From Streptomyces alanosinicus (GTDB taxonomy: Bacteria > Actinomycetota > Actinomycetes > Streptomycetales > Streptomycetaceae): 64,000 bases of DNA. The notes below the pieces were generated by a model, which ran no database searches, had not been told where the DNA came from, and saw nothing but the letters and a program-made list of their open reading frames with translations. Both the position numbers and the translations under genes were made by a program. Shown here piece by piece: positions 25,346-33,312 of the stretch. Numbering within the stretch: the first letter of the stretch is position 1; every line of letters starts with the position of its first letter. The stretch is taken from assembly GCF_014650595.1 (NCBI RefSeq), contig NZ_BMVG01000002.1, forward strand, positions 248,001 to 312,000. Direction: 5' to 3'.

Positions 25346-25939
25346 TCAGGGGCTGAGCCGGCCGAACCGCCCCCGGTGGAAGAGCAGAGGCTCGCCCCCC
25401 TCCTGCGCGTCGAGTGCGGTCACCCGGCCCACCACGATGAGGTGGTCGCCGCCGGTGTGGACGGCGTGGATCGTGCAGTCGATCCAGGCGGCGGTGCCGG
25501 TCAGGCGGGGGGAGCCGGAGGCGGGGGCCGGGTCGTAGGGCACCCCGGCGAACTTGTCGGCGCCGCTCACCGCGAAGGCGCGGCACAGTTCGTCCTGGCC
25601 GGCGGCGAGGACGTTGACGCAGAAGACGCCGGCGCGGGCGATACGGGGCCAGGTCGTCGACGTACGCCCGACCATGAAGCAGACGAGGGGCGGTTCGAGG
25701 GAGAGGGAGGCGAAGGACTGGCAGGCGAAACCGGCGGGGCTCCCTTCCCCGTCGGGCGCCGGTGCTGTGATCACGGTCACGCCGCTGGCGAAGGCGCCCA
25801 GCACCCGCCGGAACTCGGCCGGGTCGACCGGCGCCCGCTCGTCCTGCCGTACGCACCGCAACTCCGGCCGTGGCAGCGGCTCCACGGACCGCGGCCTCAG
25901 ATACCGGACTGCTGCCGCCGCCGCCCCCGCATGTCCCAT
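25346..25939 (-). CDS. Flavin reductase-like FMN-binding protein
   Basis: A 197-residue split-barrel protein of the flavin reductase family that supplies reduced flavin to a monooxygenase (HsaB/HpaC type). Characteristic segments are FRRVLGAFASGVTVITA, PAGFACQSFASLSLEPPLVCF and the C-terminal HAVHTGGDHLIVVGRV. Start codons at 25951, 25942 and 25939 are in frame; 25939 (MGHAGAAAAA) has the correctly spaced GGAGGG site. Operator O4 lies 18 bp upstream. The partner oxygenase is not adjacent; the flavin monooxygenase at 30095-31291 belongs to a type that normally carries its own reductase function. Confidence 0.9.
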   Translation of the reverse strand: MGHAGAAAAAVRYLRPRSVEPLPRPELRCVRQDERAPVDPAEFRRVLGAFASGVTVITAPAPDGEGSPAGFACQSFASLSLEPPLVCFMVGRTSTTWPRIARAGVFCVNVLAAGQDELCRAFAVSGADKFAGVPYDPAPASGSPRLTGTAAWIDCTIHAVHTGGDHLIVVGRVTALDAQEGGEPLLFHRGRFGRLSP

Positions 25940-25956
25940 CATGCCCTCCATTGAAG

Positions 25957-25971
25957 CTGACGGTATGTCAG
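25957..25971. promoter_or_regulatory. CTGAC-N5-GTCAG operator O4
   Basis: CTGACGGTATGTCAG with perfect outer halves lies immediately upstream of the flavin reductase start and 51 bp before the divergent membrane-protein gene. Confidence 0.7.
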
Positions 25972-26021
25972 ATGGGAAGCCTGGTGGACGGCTCCGCGCA
26001 GGCGGTTCATAGGGTGCGGGA

Positions 26022-26942
26022 ATGGGGTGGGAAAACGTGCGCGCGGGCGGCCGGTCGTTGTGGGGCGAGGTGTCCGCGGTGGTTCCGGTGAACGCGGCGC
26101 AGCTGCCGGCGGCCGGGGTGCTGTGGTGGATCTGGACCGCCACCCAGGACCAGTACGACACGGGCTACGGCGGCGCCTTCGGGGTGTTCTGCCTGATGGT
26201 CTTCGCGCCACTGCTGCTGCCGTTGCTGGGTCTGCTCGTCTCGGTGCCGCTGACGCTGCCCGCGAGCGCGCTCGCCCGGCAGGCGCTGCGGCGCTTCGCC
26301 GGGCCGGAGTGGGCCTGGCGGCTGGCCGGGGCGGTGGTCACGGCCGTCGGCTGGGGTGCGGTGACGACAGTGCTGTGGCACTGGGCGTTCGGCACGACGG
26401 TCGTGGTTCTCGCCGCGCTGGGGGTGCTGCCCGCGCTCGGCGTCGTCTATGTCCGCGGACGGTCCTGGTCGTCGTGGGGGGTGTGGTGGCGCTCGGCGCT
26501 CGCCTGCGCGGGCCTGTTCGCGCTGGCCCTCGGCGGCGGGATCCTGGCCACCGTGACCGGTCTGATCGAGCAGTACGAGCCGCCCAGGCTGACCTCCGCC
26601 CGGCTCGCCGGAGTCTGGCGCGGTGCGGACGGGGCCGAGCTGCGGCTCGATCCCGGCGGCCGGGCCACGGCCCGCGCGCTGCCGGCCGAACCCCCCGAGA
26701 GCCACTGGACGTCCGGCGACGTCAAGGACTACGTCGTGTGCGCGGGCTCCGGCACCTGGAAGTCCGACGCCGATCCGTTCGGCACCGACCGCGCGGGCAT
26801 CCTCCTGCACCTCGACGACGACTGCGGACTCGACACCCACTGGTCGGTCAGCGGCACCGAGTCCGCGCCCCGGCTGTTCGCCCTCATGGGCGGCGACCCG
26901 GACGACGCCACCCTGCGGATCCTGGACCGCGCGGGCGGCTGA
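26022..26942 (+). CDS. Integral membrane protein with C-terminal soluble domain
   Basis: A 306-residue protein with four or five hydrophobic helices in the first 180 residues (around 27-38, 50-80, 98-120, 122-142, 158-180). It then has a C-terminal domain (about 185-306) rich in Gly, Asp and Trp with two cysteines (VVCAGSG, DDDCGLD) that may face outside and form a disulfide. I do not recognise the family. Start ATG 26022 is preceded by GGTGCGGGA. It is divergent from the flavin reductase, so O4 might affect it, but nothing else ties it to the pathway. Confidence 0.8.
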   Translation: MGWENVRAGGRSLWGEVSAVVPVNAAQLPAAGVLWWIWTATQDQYDTGYGGAFGVFCLMVFAPLLLPLLGLLVSVPLTLPASALARQALRRFAGPEWAWRLAGAVVTAVGWGAVTTVLWHWAFGTTVVVLAALGVLPALGVVYVRGRSWSSWGVWWRSALACAGLFALALGGGILATVTGLIEQYEPPRLTSARLAGVWRGADGAELRLDPGGRATARALPAEPPESHWTSGDVKDYVVCAGSGTWKSDADPFGTDRAGILLHLDDDCGLDTHWSVSGTESAPRLFALMGGDPDDATLRILDRAGG

Positions 26943-26945
26943 CCC

Positions 26946-27737
26946 TCACCGCCCCCGGAACTGCGGCCCGCGCCGCTCCGTGAACGCCCGCAGTCCCTCC
27001 CGGGCGTCCTCCGTCGTCATGTTGATCTCCTGCGCCCAGGCCTCCGCTGCGAAGGCGGTCGCGCGGTCGGCGTCCAGGGAGGTGTTCACCAGGTGCTTGG
27101 TCAGGGCCAGGGCGCGGGTGGGGCCGGCGGCCAGCCGGGCCGCCCATGTGTCAGCCGTCTTTCCCAGCTCGGCGTCGGGCACGACTCTGTTGACCAGGCC
27201 CAGGCGTTCCGCGTCCGGTGCCGGGAGGGCATCGCCGAAGAACATCAGCTCCTTCGCCCGGTGCGGACCCAGCAGGCGGGGCAGGAGGTAGGCGCCGCCG
27301 GCGTCCGGCACCAGCCCGCGTCGTACGAACACCTCGATGAAACGGGCCGACTCGGCGGCCAGGACCAGGTCGCAGGCGAACGCCAGATGCGCGCCGAGGC
27401 CGGCCGCCGTGCCGTTCACCGCGGCCAGTACCGGCTTCTCGCAGTCCAGGACCGCCGCGATCAGCCGCTGGGCGCCGAGGCGGATGGTGCGCGCCACATC
27501 ACCGGGGATCCGCTCGCCGGAGACAGAGCCAGAGTCGGTCCGCAGGTCCGCGCCCGTGCAGAAGCCGCGGCCCGTGCCGGTCAGGATCACCGCCCGCACC
27601 TCCGGGTCCGCCGACGCCTCCGACAGGCGCGCGATCAGGTCGTCCCGCAGGTCCGGGGTGAGGGCGCCCAGGGCTTCCGGGCGGTTCAGGGTCAGACGCA
27701 GGACCTGGTCGCGGGCCGACACCAGCAGATCGCTCAC
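26946..27737 (-). CDS. Enoyl-CoA hydratase/isomerase (crotonase family)
   Basis: A 263-residue crotonase that would hydrate or isomerise an enoyl-CoA. The first oxyanion-hole segment is GFCTGADLR and the second NGTAAGLGAHLAFACD. The VRRGLVPDAGGAYLLPRLLG segment has the Asp typical of the PaaG/isomerase-like branch, so it may be an isomerase. GTG 27737 overlaps the stop of the upstream NDP-forming acyl-CoA synthetase (GTGA), so the two form an operon controlled from operators O5/O6. It ends 4 bp from the convergent membrane-protein gene. Confidence 0.93.
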   Translation of the reverse strand: MSDLLVSARDQVLRLTLNRPEALGALTPDLRDDLIARLSEASADPEVRAVILTGTGRGFCTGADLRTDSGSVSGERIPGDVARTIRLGAQRLIAAVLDCEKPVLAAVNGTAAGLGAHLAFACDLVLAAESARFIEVFVRRGLVPDAGGAYLLPRLLGPHRAKELMFFGDALPAPDAERLGLVNRVVPDAELGKTADTWAARLAAGPTRALALTKHLVNTSLDADRATAFAAEAWAQEINMTTEDAREGLRAFTERRGPQFRGR

Positions 27738-29953
27738 TTGCACACCACCAGCGCGTCCAGCGCGACCGCGCCCTGGCCCCGGGGCAGCACCAGCAGCGGG
27801 TTGATGTCCAGCTCCGCCATGTGGTCGCCGAGTTCGAGGGCCATGCGCTGGACCCGCAGGACCACCTCCACCAGCGCCTCCCGGTCGGCGGGCGGCCGGC
27901 CGCGGACGCCGTCCAGCAGGGCGCGGCCGCGCAGTTCGCGGAGCATCGCGCGGGCCTGGTCCTCGCCGAACGGCGGGACCCGTACGGCCGCGTCTTTGAG
28001 GACCTCCACCAGCACTCCGCCGAGGCCGACCGTCACCGTCGGGCCGAACAGCTCGTCGTGGGTCATGCCGACGACCATCTCCACGCCCTGTTCGACCATC
28101 TGGCACACCAGGATCCCGTCCAGCGAGACCCCCTCGTAGCGGGCGATGTCCATCAGCTCGCGGTAGGCGTCGCGCACCTGGCTGGCCGAGGTCAGCCCGA
28201 TCTTCACCAGGCCCAGTTCGGTCTTGTGGGCGATCTGCGCGCCGGAGGCCTTCATCACCACCGGGTAGCCGACCTGCGCGGCCGCCCGTACCGCCGCCGC
28301 CGCGCTGGTCACCAGCTGTTCGCGCGGCACCCGGATGCCGTAGGCGCGCAGCAGCTGTTTGGCCGCGTGCTCGCTGAGCTGCCGGCCGGGGCGCATCAGG
28401 GCCTCGGCCTTGCGGAAGGAGGGGGACGGGGTGCGCGGGGCCTCGTCGAAGGGGGAGCGGTAGTCGCCGACGAAGTGGTGGTGGTCGAGCCAGGCGCGCA
28501 CGGCGGTCAGGCAGTTGCCGACCGTGCGGAAGGTCGCCACGCGGGAGGAGCCGAGCAGGACCTCGCGGTAGGCGGCCTCCGTGCCGACCGGTGAGCCCCA
28601 CACCACGCACACCAGTTTGTCCGTCTCCTCGGCGGCCTCGACCAGGTCCGTCACGAGCTTGTCGCTCAGGGGAGGGAAGGGCCCGGTGACGGGACAGACC
28701 AGCACCCCGACCGAGGGGTCGGCGAGGATCGCGTCGATGATCCTGCGGCCGCGCCAGTCGCCCACCGGGTGCCCGCCGTTGTCCACCGGGTTGGCCACGC
28801 TCAGATACTCCGGTATCCACTGGTGCAGCTCCGCCTGCTTCGCCTCGGACAGCCGGGGCAGCGACAGCCCGGCCGCCGTGGCGAGGTCGGCGGTGTGGGC
28901 GCCGGTGCCGCCGGAGATCGAGTACACCGCGACCCCGTCCGCCAGCGGCGCCCGCGCCCGCGCCAACAGGGCCGCGGTGTCCTGGAGTTCGTCGAGTCCG
29001 TCGACGCGTACGACCCCGAACTGGCGCATCGCCGCGTCCACCACGTCATCGGCGCCGGTCAGCTTGCCGGTGTGCGAGGCGGCCGTACGGGCGCCGGCCT
29101 CGGTGCGGCCCACCTTCACCGCGACCACCGGCACCCCCCGGCGGGCGGCGCGGTCGGCGGCCAGCAGAAAGGCGCGGCCGTCCTTGAGGCCCTCCACATA
29201 GGCGGCGATGGCGCCGACCTCGGGCTGCTCGGCGAACCAGGAGAGGAAGTCGGCGGTCTCCAGGTCGGCCTCGTTGCCGGTGGGCGCCCAGTGGGAGAGC
29301 CGGATGCCCAGCTCCTGGAGCGAGAACACCGGGCGGCCCTGGTGGCCGGACTGGGTGATCAGGGCGATCGCCGGGCCGGTCAGGTCCTGGCGGAAGTCCT
29401 CGAAGGCGTTGAGGTTGGTGTTCGGGCCGAGCAGCCGCAGGCCCGAGCGGCGTACGGCGTCCGCCAGCCGCTCCTGTGCCGCGGCGCCCGCCTCGCCCGT
29501 CTCGGCGAACCCGGAGGCGAAGGCGACCGCGAACCTCACCTTGGCCTCGGCGAGTTCCTCGACCACCGGCAGCGGGTCGGCGACCAGCAGCACGGCCAGG
29601 TCGACCTGTTCGGGCAGGCCGGCGACGGAGGCGGTGCAGGGGATGCCGAAGACGGACGGGCGGGTCGGATGCACCGGGTGCACCCGCGCGCCCACCCGCT
29701 CGGCCCACGCCAGCAGCTGCCGGGTGATCCCGGTGTTCGGCCGGCCCTCCGTGTCCGAGGCGCCGATCACGGCGACCGACTCGGGCCTGAAGAAGCGGCT
29801 CAGGTCCGGGACGTCCGCGTACAGCGGCCGTCCGCTGACGTCCAGGTCGTCGACCTGGCTCTGCACGACGGGGCCGGGCCGCTGCTCGCCGCAGGCGATC
29901 ACGCGGGCCCGGCGGGAGTCGGTGGTGAGGGTGCCGTGGGTTGATCCAAGCAT
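27734..29953 (-). CDS. NDP-forming acyl-CoA synthetase (Acs/Acd family)
   Basis: A 739-residue single-chain enzyme of the ADP-forming acetate/acyl-CoA ligase family. Domain order: CoA-binding Rossmann domain (about 35-160, with VAVIGASDTEGRPNTG), succinyl-CoA-synthetase-like domains (about 175-480), and a C-terminal ATP-grasp domain (about 510-735, with GYPVVMKASGAQIAHKTE). It converts an acid, CoA and ATP to acyl-CoA, or the reverse, via a phosphohistidine. Met at 29953 follows an AGGAGCGGGCGG site; the frame is open 23 codons further. It overlaps the crotonase gene, and two operators lie directly upstream. Confidence 0.93.
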   Translation of the reverse strand: MLGSTHGTLTTDSRRARVIACGEQRPGPVVQSQVDDLDVSGRPLYADVPDLSRFFRPESVAVIGASDTEGRPNTGITRQLLAWAERVGARVHPVHPTRPSVFGIPCTASVAGLPEQVDLAVLLVADPLPVVEELAEAKVRFAVAFASGFAETGEAGAAAQERLADAVRRSGLRLLGPNTNLNAFEDFRQDLTGPAIALITQSGHQGRPVFSLQELGIRLSHWAPTGNEADLETADFLSWFAEQPEVGAIAAYVEGLKDGRAFLLAADRAARRGVPVVAVKVGRTEAGARTAASHTGKLTGADDVVDAAMRQFGVVRVDGLDELQDTAALLARARAPLADGVAVYSISGGTGAHTADLATAAGLSLPRLSEAKQAELHQWIPEYLSVANPVDNGGHPVGDWRGRRIIDAILADPSVGVLVCPVTGPFPPLSDKLVTDLVEAAEETDKLVCVVWGSPVGTEAAYREVLLGSSRVATFRTVGNCLTAVRAWLDHHHFVGDYRSPFDEAPRTPSPSFRKAEALMRPGRQLSEHAAKQLLRAYGIRVPREQLVTSAAAAVRAAAQVGYPVVMKASGAQIAHKTELGLVKIGLTSASQVRDAYRELMDIARYEGVSLDGILVCQMVEQGVEMVVGMTHDELFGPTVTVGLGGVLVEVLKDAAVRVPPFGEDQARAMLRELRGRALLDGVRGRPPADREALVEVVLRVQRMALELGDHMAELDINPLLVLPRGQGAVALDALVVCK

Positions 29954-29989
29954 CGGTCCGCCCGCTCCTGTGAGACAGCACAAGTGAAA

Positions 29990-30028
29990 CTGACGCTCTG
30001 TCAGATTACTGAACTGACGCAATGTCAG
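29990..30028. promoter_or_regulatory. Paired CTGAC-N5-GTCAG operators O5/O6
   Basis: CTGACGCTCTGTCAG (29990-30004) and CTGACGCAATGTCAG (30014-30028) both have perfect outer halves. They are 24 bp apart start to start, directly upstream of the NDP-forming acyl-CoA synthetase gene. The following 60 bp contain an imperfect CCGATGGGTRCGCAGG repeat shared with the 3' end of the monooxygenase gene. Confidence 0.75.
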
Positions 30029-30094
30029 GAACTGGTCGGAGCCGCAAAGTTACCGATGGGTGCGCAGGGGGGTCGCGATGGGGGTGCGGGAGAG

Positions 30095-31291
30095 TCACCG
30101 ATGGGTACGCAGGTGGCCCGCCAGCGCCTTCGCGATCTTGCCGGCGTCGAGCGCCATCTCCCGGAGCATTCCGCTGATCGGATTGGTGAATCCGGTGAAG
30201 TACAGACCGGGCGCCCCGGCGGGAGCACGGCCGCCGTGCACCACCGGCCGGCCCCGGTCGTCCAGCACCCCGAGATGCCCGATCAGACCCTCCAGGGCCC
30301 GTGCGTAGCCGGTCGCCGCGATCACGGCGTCCGGCTCGATGCGGCTGCCGTCGGCGAGGACGACCTTTCCGGGGGTGCCGCCCTCGAAGGACTCGACGGC
30401 GGCCACGATCTCCACCTTCCCCTTGCGCACGGCGTTGATCAGGCCGACGTCCTGGACCGGGATGGCGCCCTCCGCGGCCCTGCTGTACAGGCCGGTGTCC
30501 GGGCGGGGCAGCCCCCGGGCGGACAGGTCCGGCACATCGACCTTGGCCTGGATCCGGCACAGCCGGTCCACGAGCCGCACCGGCAGCCGCCGTACCAGCA
30601 CGCCCGAGTACTGCGCGGGCCAGCCGAGCCGTGAGCGGCGCACGAGGTGCGGCACGGTGCGCACGGCCAGCCGCACCCGGGCGGCGCCGCCCGCCACCAG
30701 GTCAACGGCGATCTCGGCGCCGGTGTTGCCGGCGCCGACGACCAGGACGTCCCGGCCGGCGTACGGCCCGGCGTCCCGGTAGGCGCCGGCGTGCAGCAGC
30801 TCTCCGGTGTACTCCGTGCGGCCCGGCCAGTCGGGCAGATGCGGGGTGTGGTTGTAGCCGGTGGCGACGACCACCGCGCTGCCGGTCAGCTCGCGCCCGC
30901 CGGAGGCGTGCAGCAGCCAGCCGGTGCCGTCGCCGGCGGGCTCGACGCGGAAGACCTCCACGCCGGTGACGATCTCCAGCTCATGGTGCTCGGCGTACGT
31001 CTCCAGATAGCGCACCACGTCGTCCCGGGCGACCCAGCGCCCGAACCCGCGGGGGATCTTCAGGCCCGGCAGGGCGGACAGCCGCCGGGTGGTGTGCAGC
31101 CGCAGCCGGTCGTAGTGGCCGCGCCAGGAGGCGCCGACGCGGTCGGCCCGCTCCAGCACCACGGCCCGTATGCCCCGTGCCCGCAGCGCGTACGCGGCGG
31201 CCAGCCCGCCCGGACCGGCACCGATGACATAGACCGGGCGGGCGGCGGGGGTGGCGGAGAGCTGCACTGATGCGGAATGCGAGACGGCCAT
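30095..31291 (-). CDS. Flavin-containing monooxygenase (FAD/NAD(P)H)
   Basis: A 398-residue class B flavoprotein monooxygenase. The FAD Rossmann motif is VIGAGPGGLAAA (22-33), the FMO-type signature is YTGELLHAGAY, and the NADPH Rossmann motif is VVGAGNTGAEIA; an ATGY motif follows. It would insert one oxygen atom into its substrate (N-, S- or Baeyer-Villiger oxidation). ATG 31291 gives a natural N-terminus (MAVSHSASVQ); GTG 31309 is an alternative. It is divergent from the DoxX/DUF35 operon, with operator O7 and a separate perfect inverted repeat (31376-31402) between them. Confidence 0.92.
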   Translation of the reverse strand: MAVSHSASVQLSATPAARPVYVIGAGPGGLAAAYALRARGIRAVVLERADRVGASWRGHYDRLRLHTTRRLSALPGLKIPRGFGRWVARDDVVRYLETYAEHHELEIVTGVEVFRVEPAGDGTGWLLHASGGRELTGSAVVVATGYNHTPHLPDWPGRTEYTGELLHAGAYRDAGPYAGRDVLVVGAGNTGAEIAVDLVAGGAARVRLAVRTVPHLVRRSRLGWPAQYSGVLVRRLPVRLVDRLCRIQAKVDVPDLSARGLPRPDTGLYSRAAEGAIPVQDVGLINAVRKGKVEIVAAVESFEGGTPGKVVLADGSRIEPDAVIAATGYARALEGLIGHLGVLDDRGRPVVHGGRAPAGAPGLYFTGFTNPISGMLREMALDAGKIAKALAGHLRTHR

Positions 31292-31375
31292 GCTCCGGAG
31301 CGTAACCACGCACTCGGTTGATGGGTCTCGGTCAAGACCGGAATTGGTTGCGGATTGATCACGTGTGTGGAGAAG

Positions 31376-31402
31376 CGTGCGCTACAGGTGACGTAGCGCA
31401 CG
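31376..31402. promoter_or_regulatory. Perfect 10-bp inverted repeat in divergent promoter
   Basis: CGTGCGCTAC and GTAGCGCACG are perfect arms around a 7-base spacer, midway between the monooxygenase and DoxX genes and distinct from the CTGAC operators. It may be an operator for another regulator or a 5'-UTR hairpin. Confidence 0.55.
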
Positions 31403-31499
31403 CGTATGAGGGGGAAGTGCGCGGCTGCTCACGCTTCTTGGCGCGGTGGCGATTCAGGGCCGATTCACGGCGGACCCACAGGTGTGCTTCGCCCGCTAT

Positions 31500-31514
31500 C
31501 TGACGTACCGTCAG
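31500..31514. promoter_or_regulatory. CTGAC-N5-GTCAG operator O7
   Basis: CTGACGTACCGTCAG ends only 4 bp before the DoxX start codon, where a ribosome site would normally be. The DoxX transcript may therefore be leaderless, with the operator covering its core promoter. Confidence 0.7.
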
Positions 31515-31518
31515 ATCC

Positions 31519-31968
31519 ATGGACTCGATATGGCTCGACGGCGCGGAATGGCTCGCGGTGCTGCGGATCGGCCTCGGTCTGTGGTGGCTGGAGAGCTGGC
31601 GGCACAAGGACAAGAAGGCCTGGTTCGAGCGCGGCAGCGGCATCGCCTGGGCGGCGGGGGTTGCGGAGAAACACCGCTGGGCGCCGGTGCGGACCGGCTT
31701 CGAGACGATGGTGAAGCCGCACCCGAGGCTGATGGCGTACATCGTCGCCTACGCCGAACTCGCCCTCGGCCTCGGCCTGATCCTCGGCTTCCTGACCCCG
31801 GTCGCGCTGATCGGCGGGCTGCTGCTGAACGCGATCTACTTCGTGCTGATGATCCACGACTGGGCGGAGCAGGGCCAGAACTCGATGATGGCGCTGATCT
31901 CGCTCGTCGGCTTCTTCGCCATGTCCTGGCAGACCTGGTCGCTCGACGCCTGGCTGGGATGGTTCTGA
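31519..31968 (+). CDS. DoxX-like membrane protein
   Basis: A 149-residue protein with about four hydrophobic helices (around 10-24, 73-94, 98-112, 124-140) of the DoxX/quinol-oxidase-subunit-like family; these are often redox-associated membrane proteins. It starts at ATG 31519 immediately after operator O7 without a ribosome site, suggesting a leaderless mRNA. Its TGA overlaps the ATG of the DUF35 gene. Its role in an acyl-CoA catabolic unit is unclear; electron transfer to the membrane is a possibility. Confidence 0.88.
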   Translation: MDSIWLDGAEWLAVLRIGLGLWWLESWRHKDKKAWFERGSGIAWAAGVAEKHRWAPVRTGFETMVKPHPRLMAYIVAYAELALGLGLILGFLTPVALIGGLLLNAIYFVLMIHDWAEQGQNSMMALISLVGFFAMSWQTWSLDAWLGWF

Positions 31969-32363
31969 TGGGCGCCGTACGGTACGACGTCCCCGAGCCC
32001 GACGCCTTCACCCGCCCCTACTGGGAGGCGGCCGCGCGGGGCCGGCTGCTGATCCGCCGCTGTGCCGCCTGCGGCCGGGCCCACCACTACCCCCGCGAGT
32101 TCTGCCCGCACTGCTGGAGCGAGCAGGTGACCTGGGAGGAGGCGAGCGGCCGGGCCGCGCTCTACACCTGGTCCACGGTCCACCGCAATGACCTGCCGCC
32201 CTTCGGCGACCGTACGCCCTATGTGGCCGCGGTCGTCGATCTGGCGGAGGGGCCGCGGATGATGACGCAGGTCGTGCACTGCGCGGAAGGAACACTGACG
32301 GCCGGGATGGCCCTGCGCCTGACCTTCCAGGACGGAAAACCGGTGTTCGAGCCCGGCGGTTGA
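31968..32363 (+). CDS. DUF35 OB-fold/rubredoxin-like zinc-ribbon acyl-CoA-associated protein
   Basis: A 131-residue protein with the DUF35 layout: an N-terminal helix (FTRPYWEAAARGRLLIRRC), a rubredoxin-like zinc ribbon with Cys32, Cys35, Cys46 and Cys49, and an OB fold (about 55-128). DUF35 proteins bind acyl-CoA and partner thiolase-like lipid-transfer aldolases or hydratases in steroid side-chain degradation. The likely partner here is the thiolase-like protein at 36920-38089, in another operator-bearing unit. ATG 31968 overlaps the DoxX stop. The stop lies within the first copy of a 22-bp duplication. Confidence 0.92.
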   Translation: MGAVRYDVPEPDAFTRPYWEAAARGRLLIRRCAACGRAHHYPREFCPHCWSEQVTWEEASGRAALYTWSTVHRNDLPPFGDRTPYVAAVVDLAEGPRMMTQVVHCAEGTLTAGMALRLTFQDGKPVFEPGG

Positions 32364-32402
32364 GCCCGATCATGGGTGGAGTTGAGCCCGATCATGGATG
32401 AA
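32359..32402 (+). repeat. 22-bp tandem duplication
   Basis: Two adjacent 22-bp copies start GTTGAGCCCGATCATGG and differ at two positions. The first includes the DUF35 TGA stop. The second ends just before the ribosome site of the next gene. Confidence 0.9.
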
Positions 32403-32418
32403 AGGGGGGAGAGCGACG

Positions 32419-33264
32419 ATGATCCTGGTGACCGGGGCGGGCGGGAATGTCGGCGGGGCGCTTCTCGGGCATCTGCGGGGCGCCGGTGCGGCGGTGCGGG
32501 CGGCGTACCGTGATCCGCGCAGGACGGAGCGGGTGATCGGGGCGGGCGGGCAGGCGGTGACGCTCGATCTGGCCGATCCGGACACGCTCGGCCCGGCACT
32601 CGACGGGATCGACACGGTGTTCCTTCTCGCCCCGACCGGCCCCGCCCAGACGACGCTCGAACTCACCATGGTGGAGGCCGCCCGGGCGGCGGGCGCCCGG
32701 GTGGTCAAGCTGTCGGTCTGGCGGGCCGACGAGCAACTGACGCCGATCGCCCGGCTGCATCGCCCCGTCGAGGAGGCGCTGTTCGCGTCCGGGCTGCCCT
32801 GGACCGTCCTGCGGCCCAACTTCTACCTGCAGAACTTCCTGCGCCAGTCGTCCGTCCGCGAGGCCGGGCAGTTCACCCTGCCCCTGGTCACGGCGCCCAT
32901 CAGCTTCATCGACGTGGACGACGTCGCCCGGGTCGCCGCGCGGGTGCTCACCACCGACGGCCACGAGGGCCGCGTCTACGACCTCACCGGGCCGCGGGCG
33001 CTGACCTACGCCGAGGCCGCGGAGCAGTTCTCCGAGGTACTCGGCAGGCCGGTGCGCTATGTGGGTCCGGCCGACGACGAGGCGCGCGCGATGATGCTCG
33101 GCCGCGGTATGCCGCGGTTCCAGGCCGACGCCCTGATCGAGGTCGCCCGCGCCTACCGCGACGGCGGCGCCGACACCGTCACGTCCACGGTCGCCGACCT
33201 CACCGGCCGCGCCCCCCTCGGCTTCGCCGATTTCGTACGGCAGAACCGTCACGTCTTCGAGTGA
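32419..33264 (+). CDS. NmrA-like NAD(P)-binding protein
   Basis: A 281-residue atypical SDR with the Rossmann motif TGAGGNVGG (5-13). It lacks the YxxxK pair in its usual place, and the segments FLLAPTGPAQTTLELTMVEA and LPWTVLRPNFYLQN are typical of NmrA/quinone-reductase-2-like sensors. It could sense NADP redox state or reduce quinones. ATG 32419 has a GGGGGGAGAG site. It follows the DUF35 gene by 55 bp and ends at a GGGAGC hairpin shared with convergent pdxH; membership in the catabolic regulon is uncertain. Confidence 0.9.
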   Translation: MILVTGAGGNVGGALLGHLRGAGAAVRAAYRDPRRTERVIGAGGQAVTLDLADPDTLGPALDGIDTVFLLAPTGPAQTTLELTMVEAARAAGARVVKLSVWRADEQLTPIARLHRPVEEALFASGLPWTVLRPNFYLQNFLRQSSVREAGQFTLPLVTAPISFIDVDDVARVAARVLTTDGHEGRVYDLTGPRALTYAEAAEQFSEVLGRPVRYVGPADDEARAMMLGRGMPRFQADALIEVARAYRDGGADTVTSTVADLTGRAPLGFADFVRQNRHVFE

Positions 33265-33295
33265 CCGCGCGGCGCCGCCCGGCTCACGCGACTCC

Positions 33296-33310
33296 GGGAG
33301 CTGCGCTCCC
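33296..33310. terminator. Bidirectional hairpin between NmrA-like gene and pdxH
   Basis: GGGAGC-TGC-GCTCCC forms a short stem-loop between two convergent genes, 3 bp before the pdxH stop. No U-tract is present. Confidence 0.5.
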
Positions 33311-33312
33311 GC

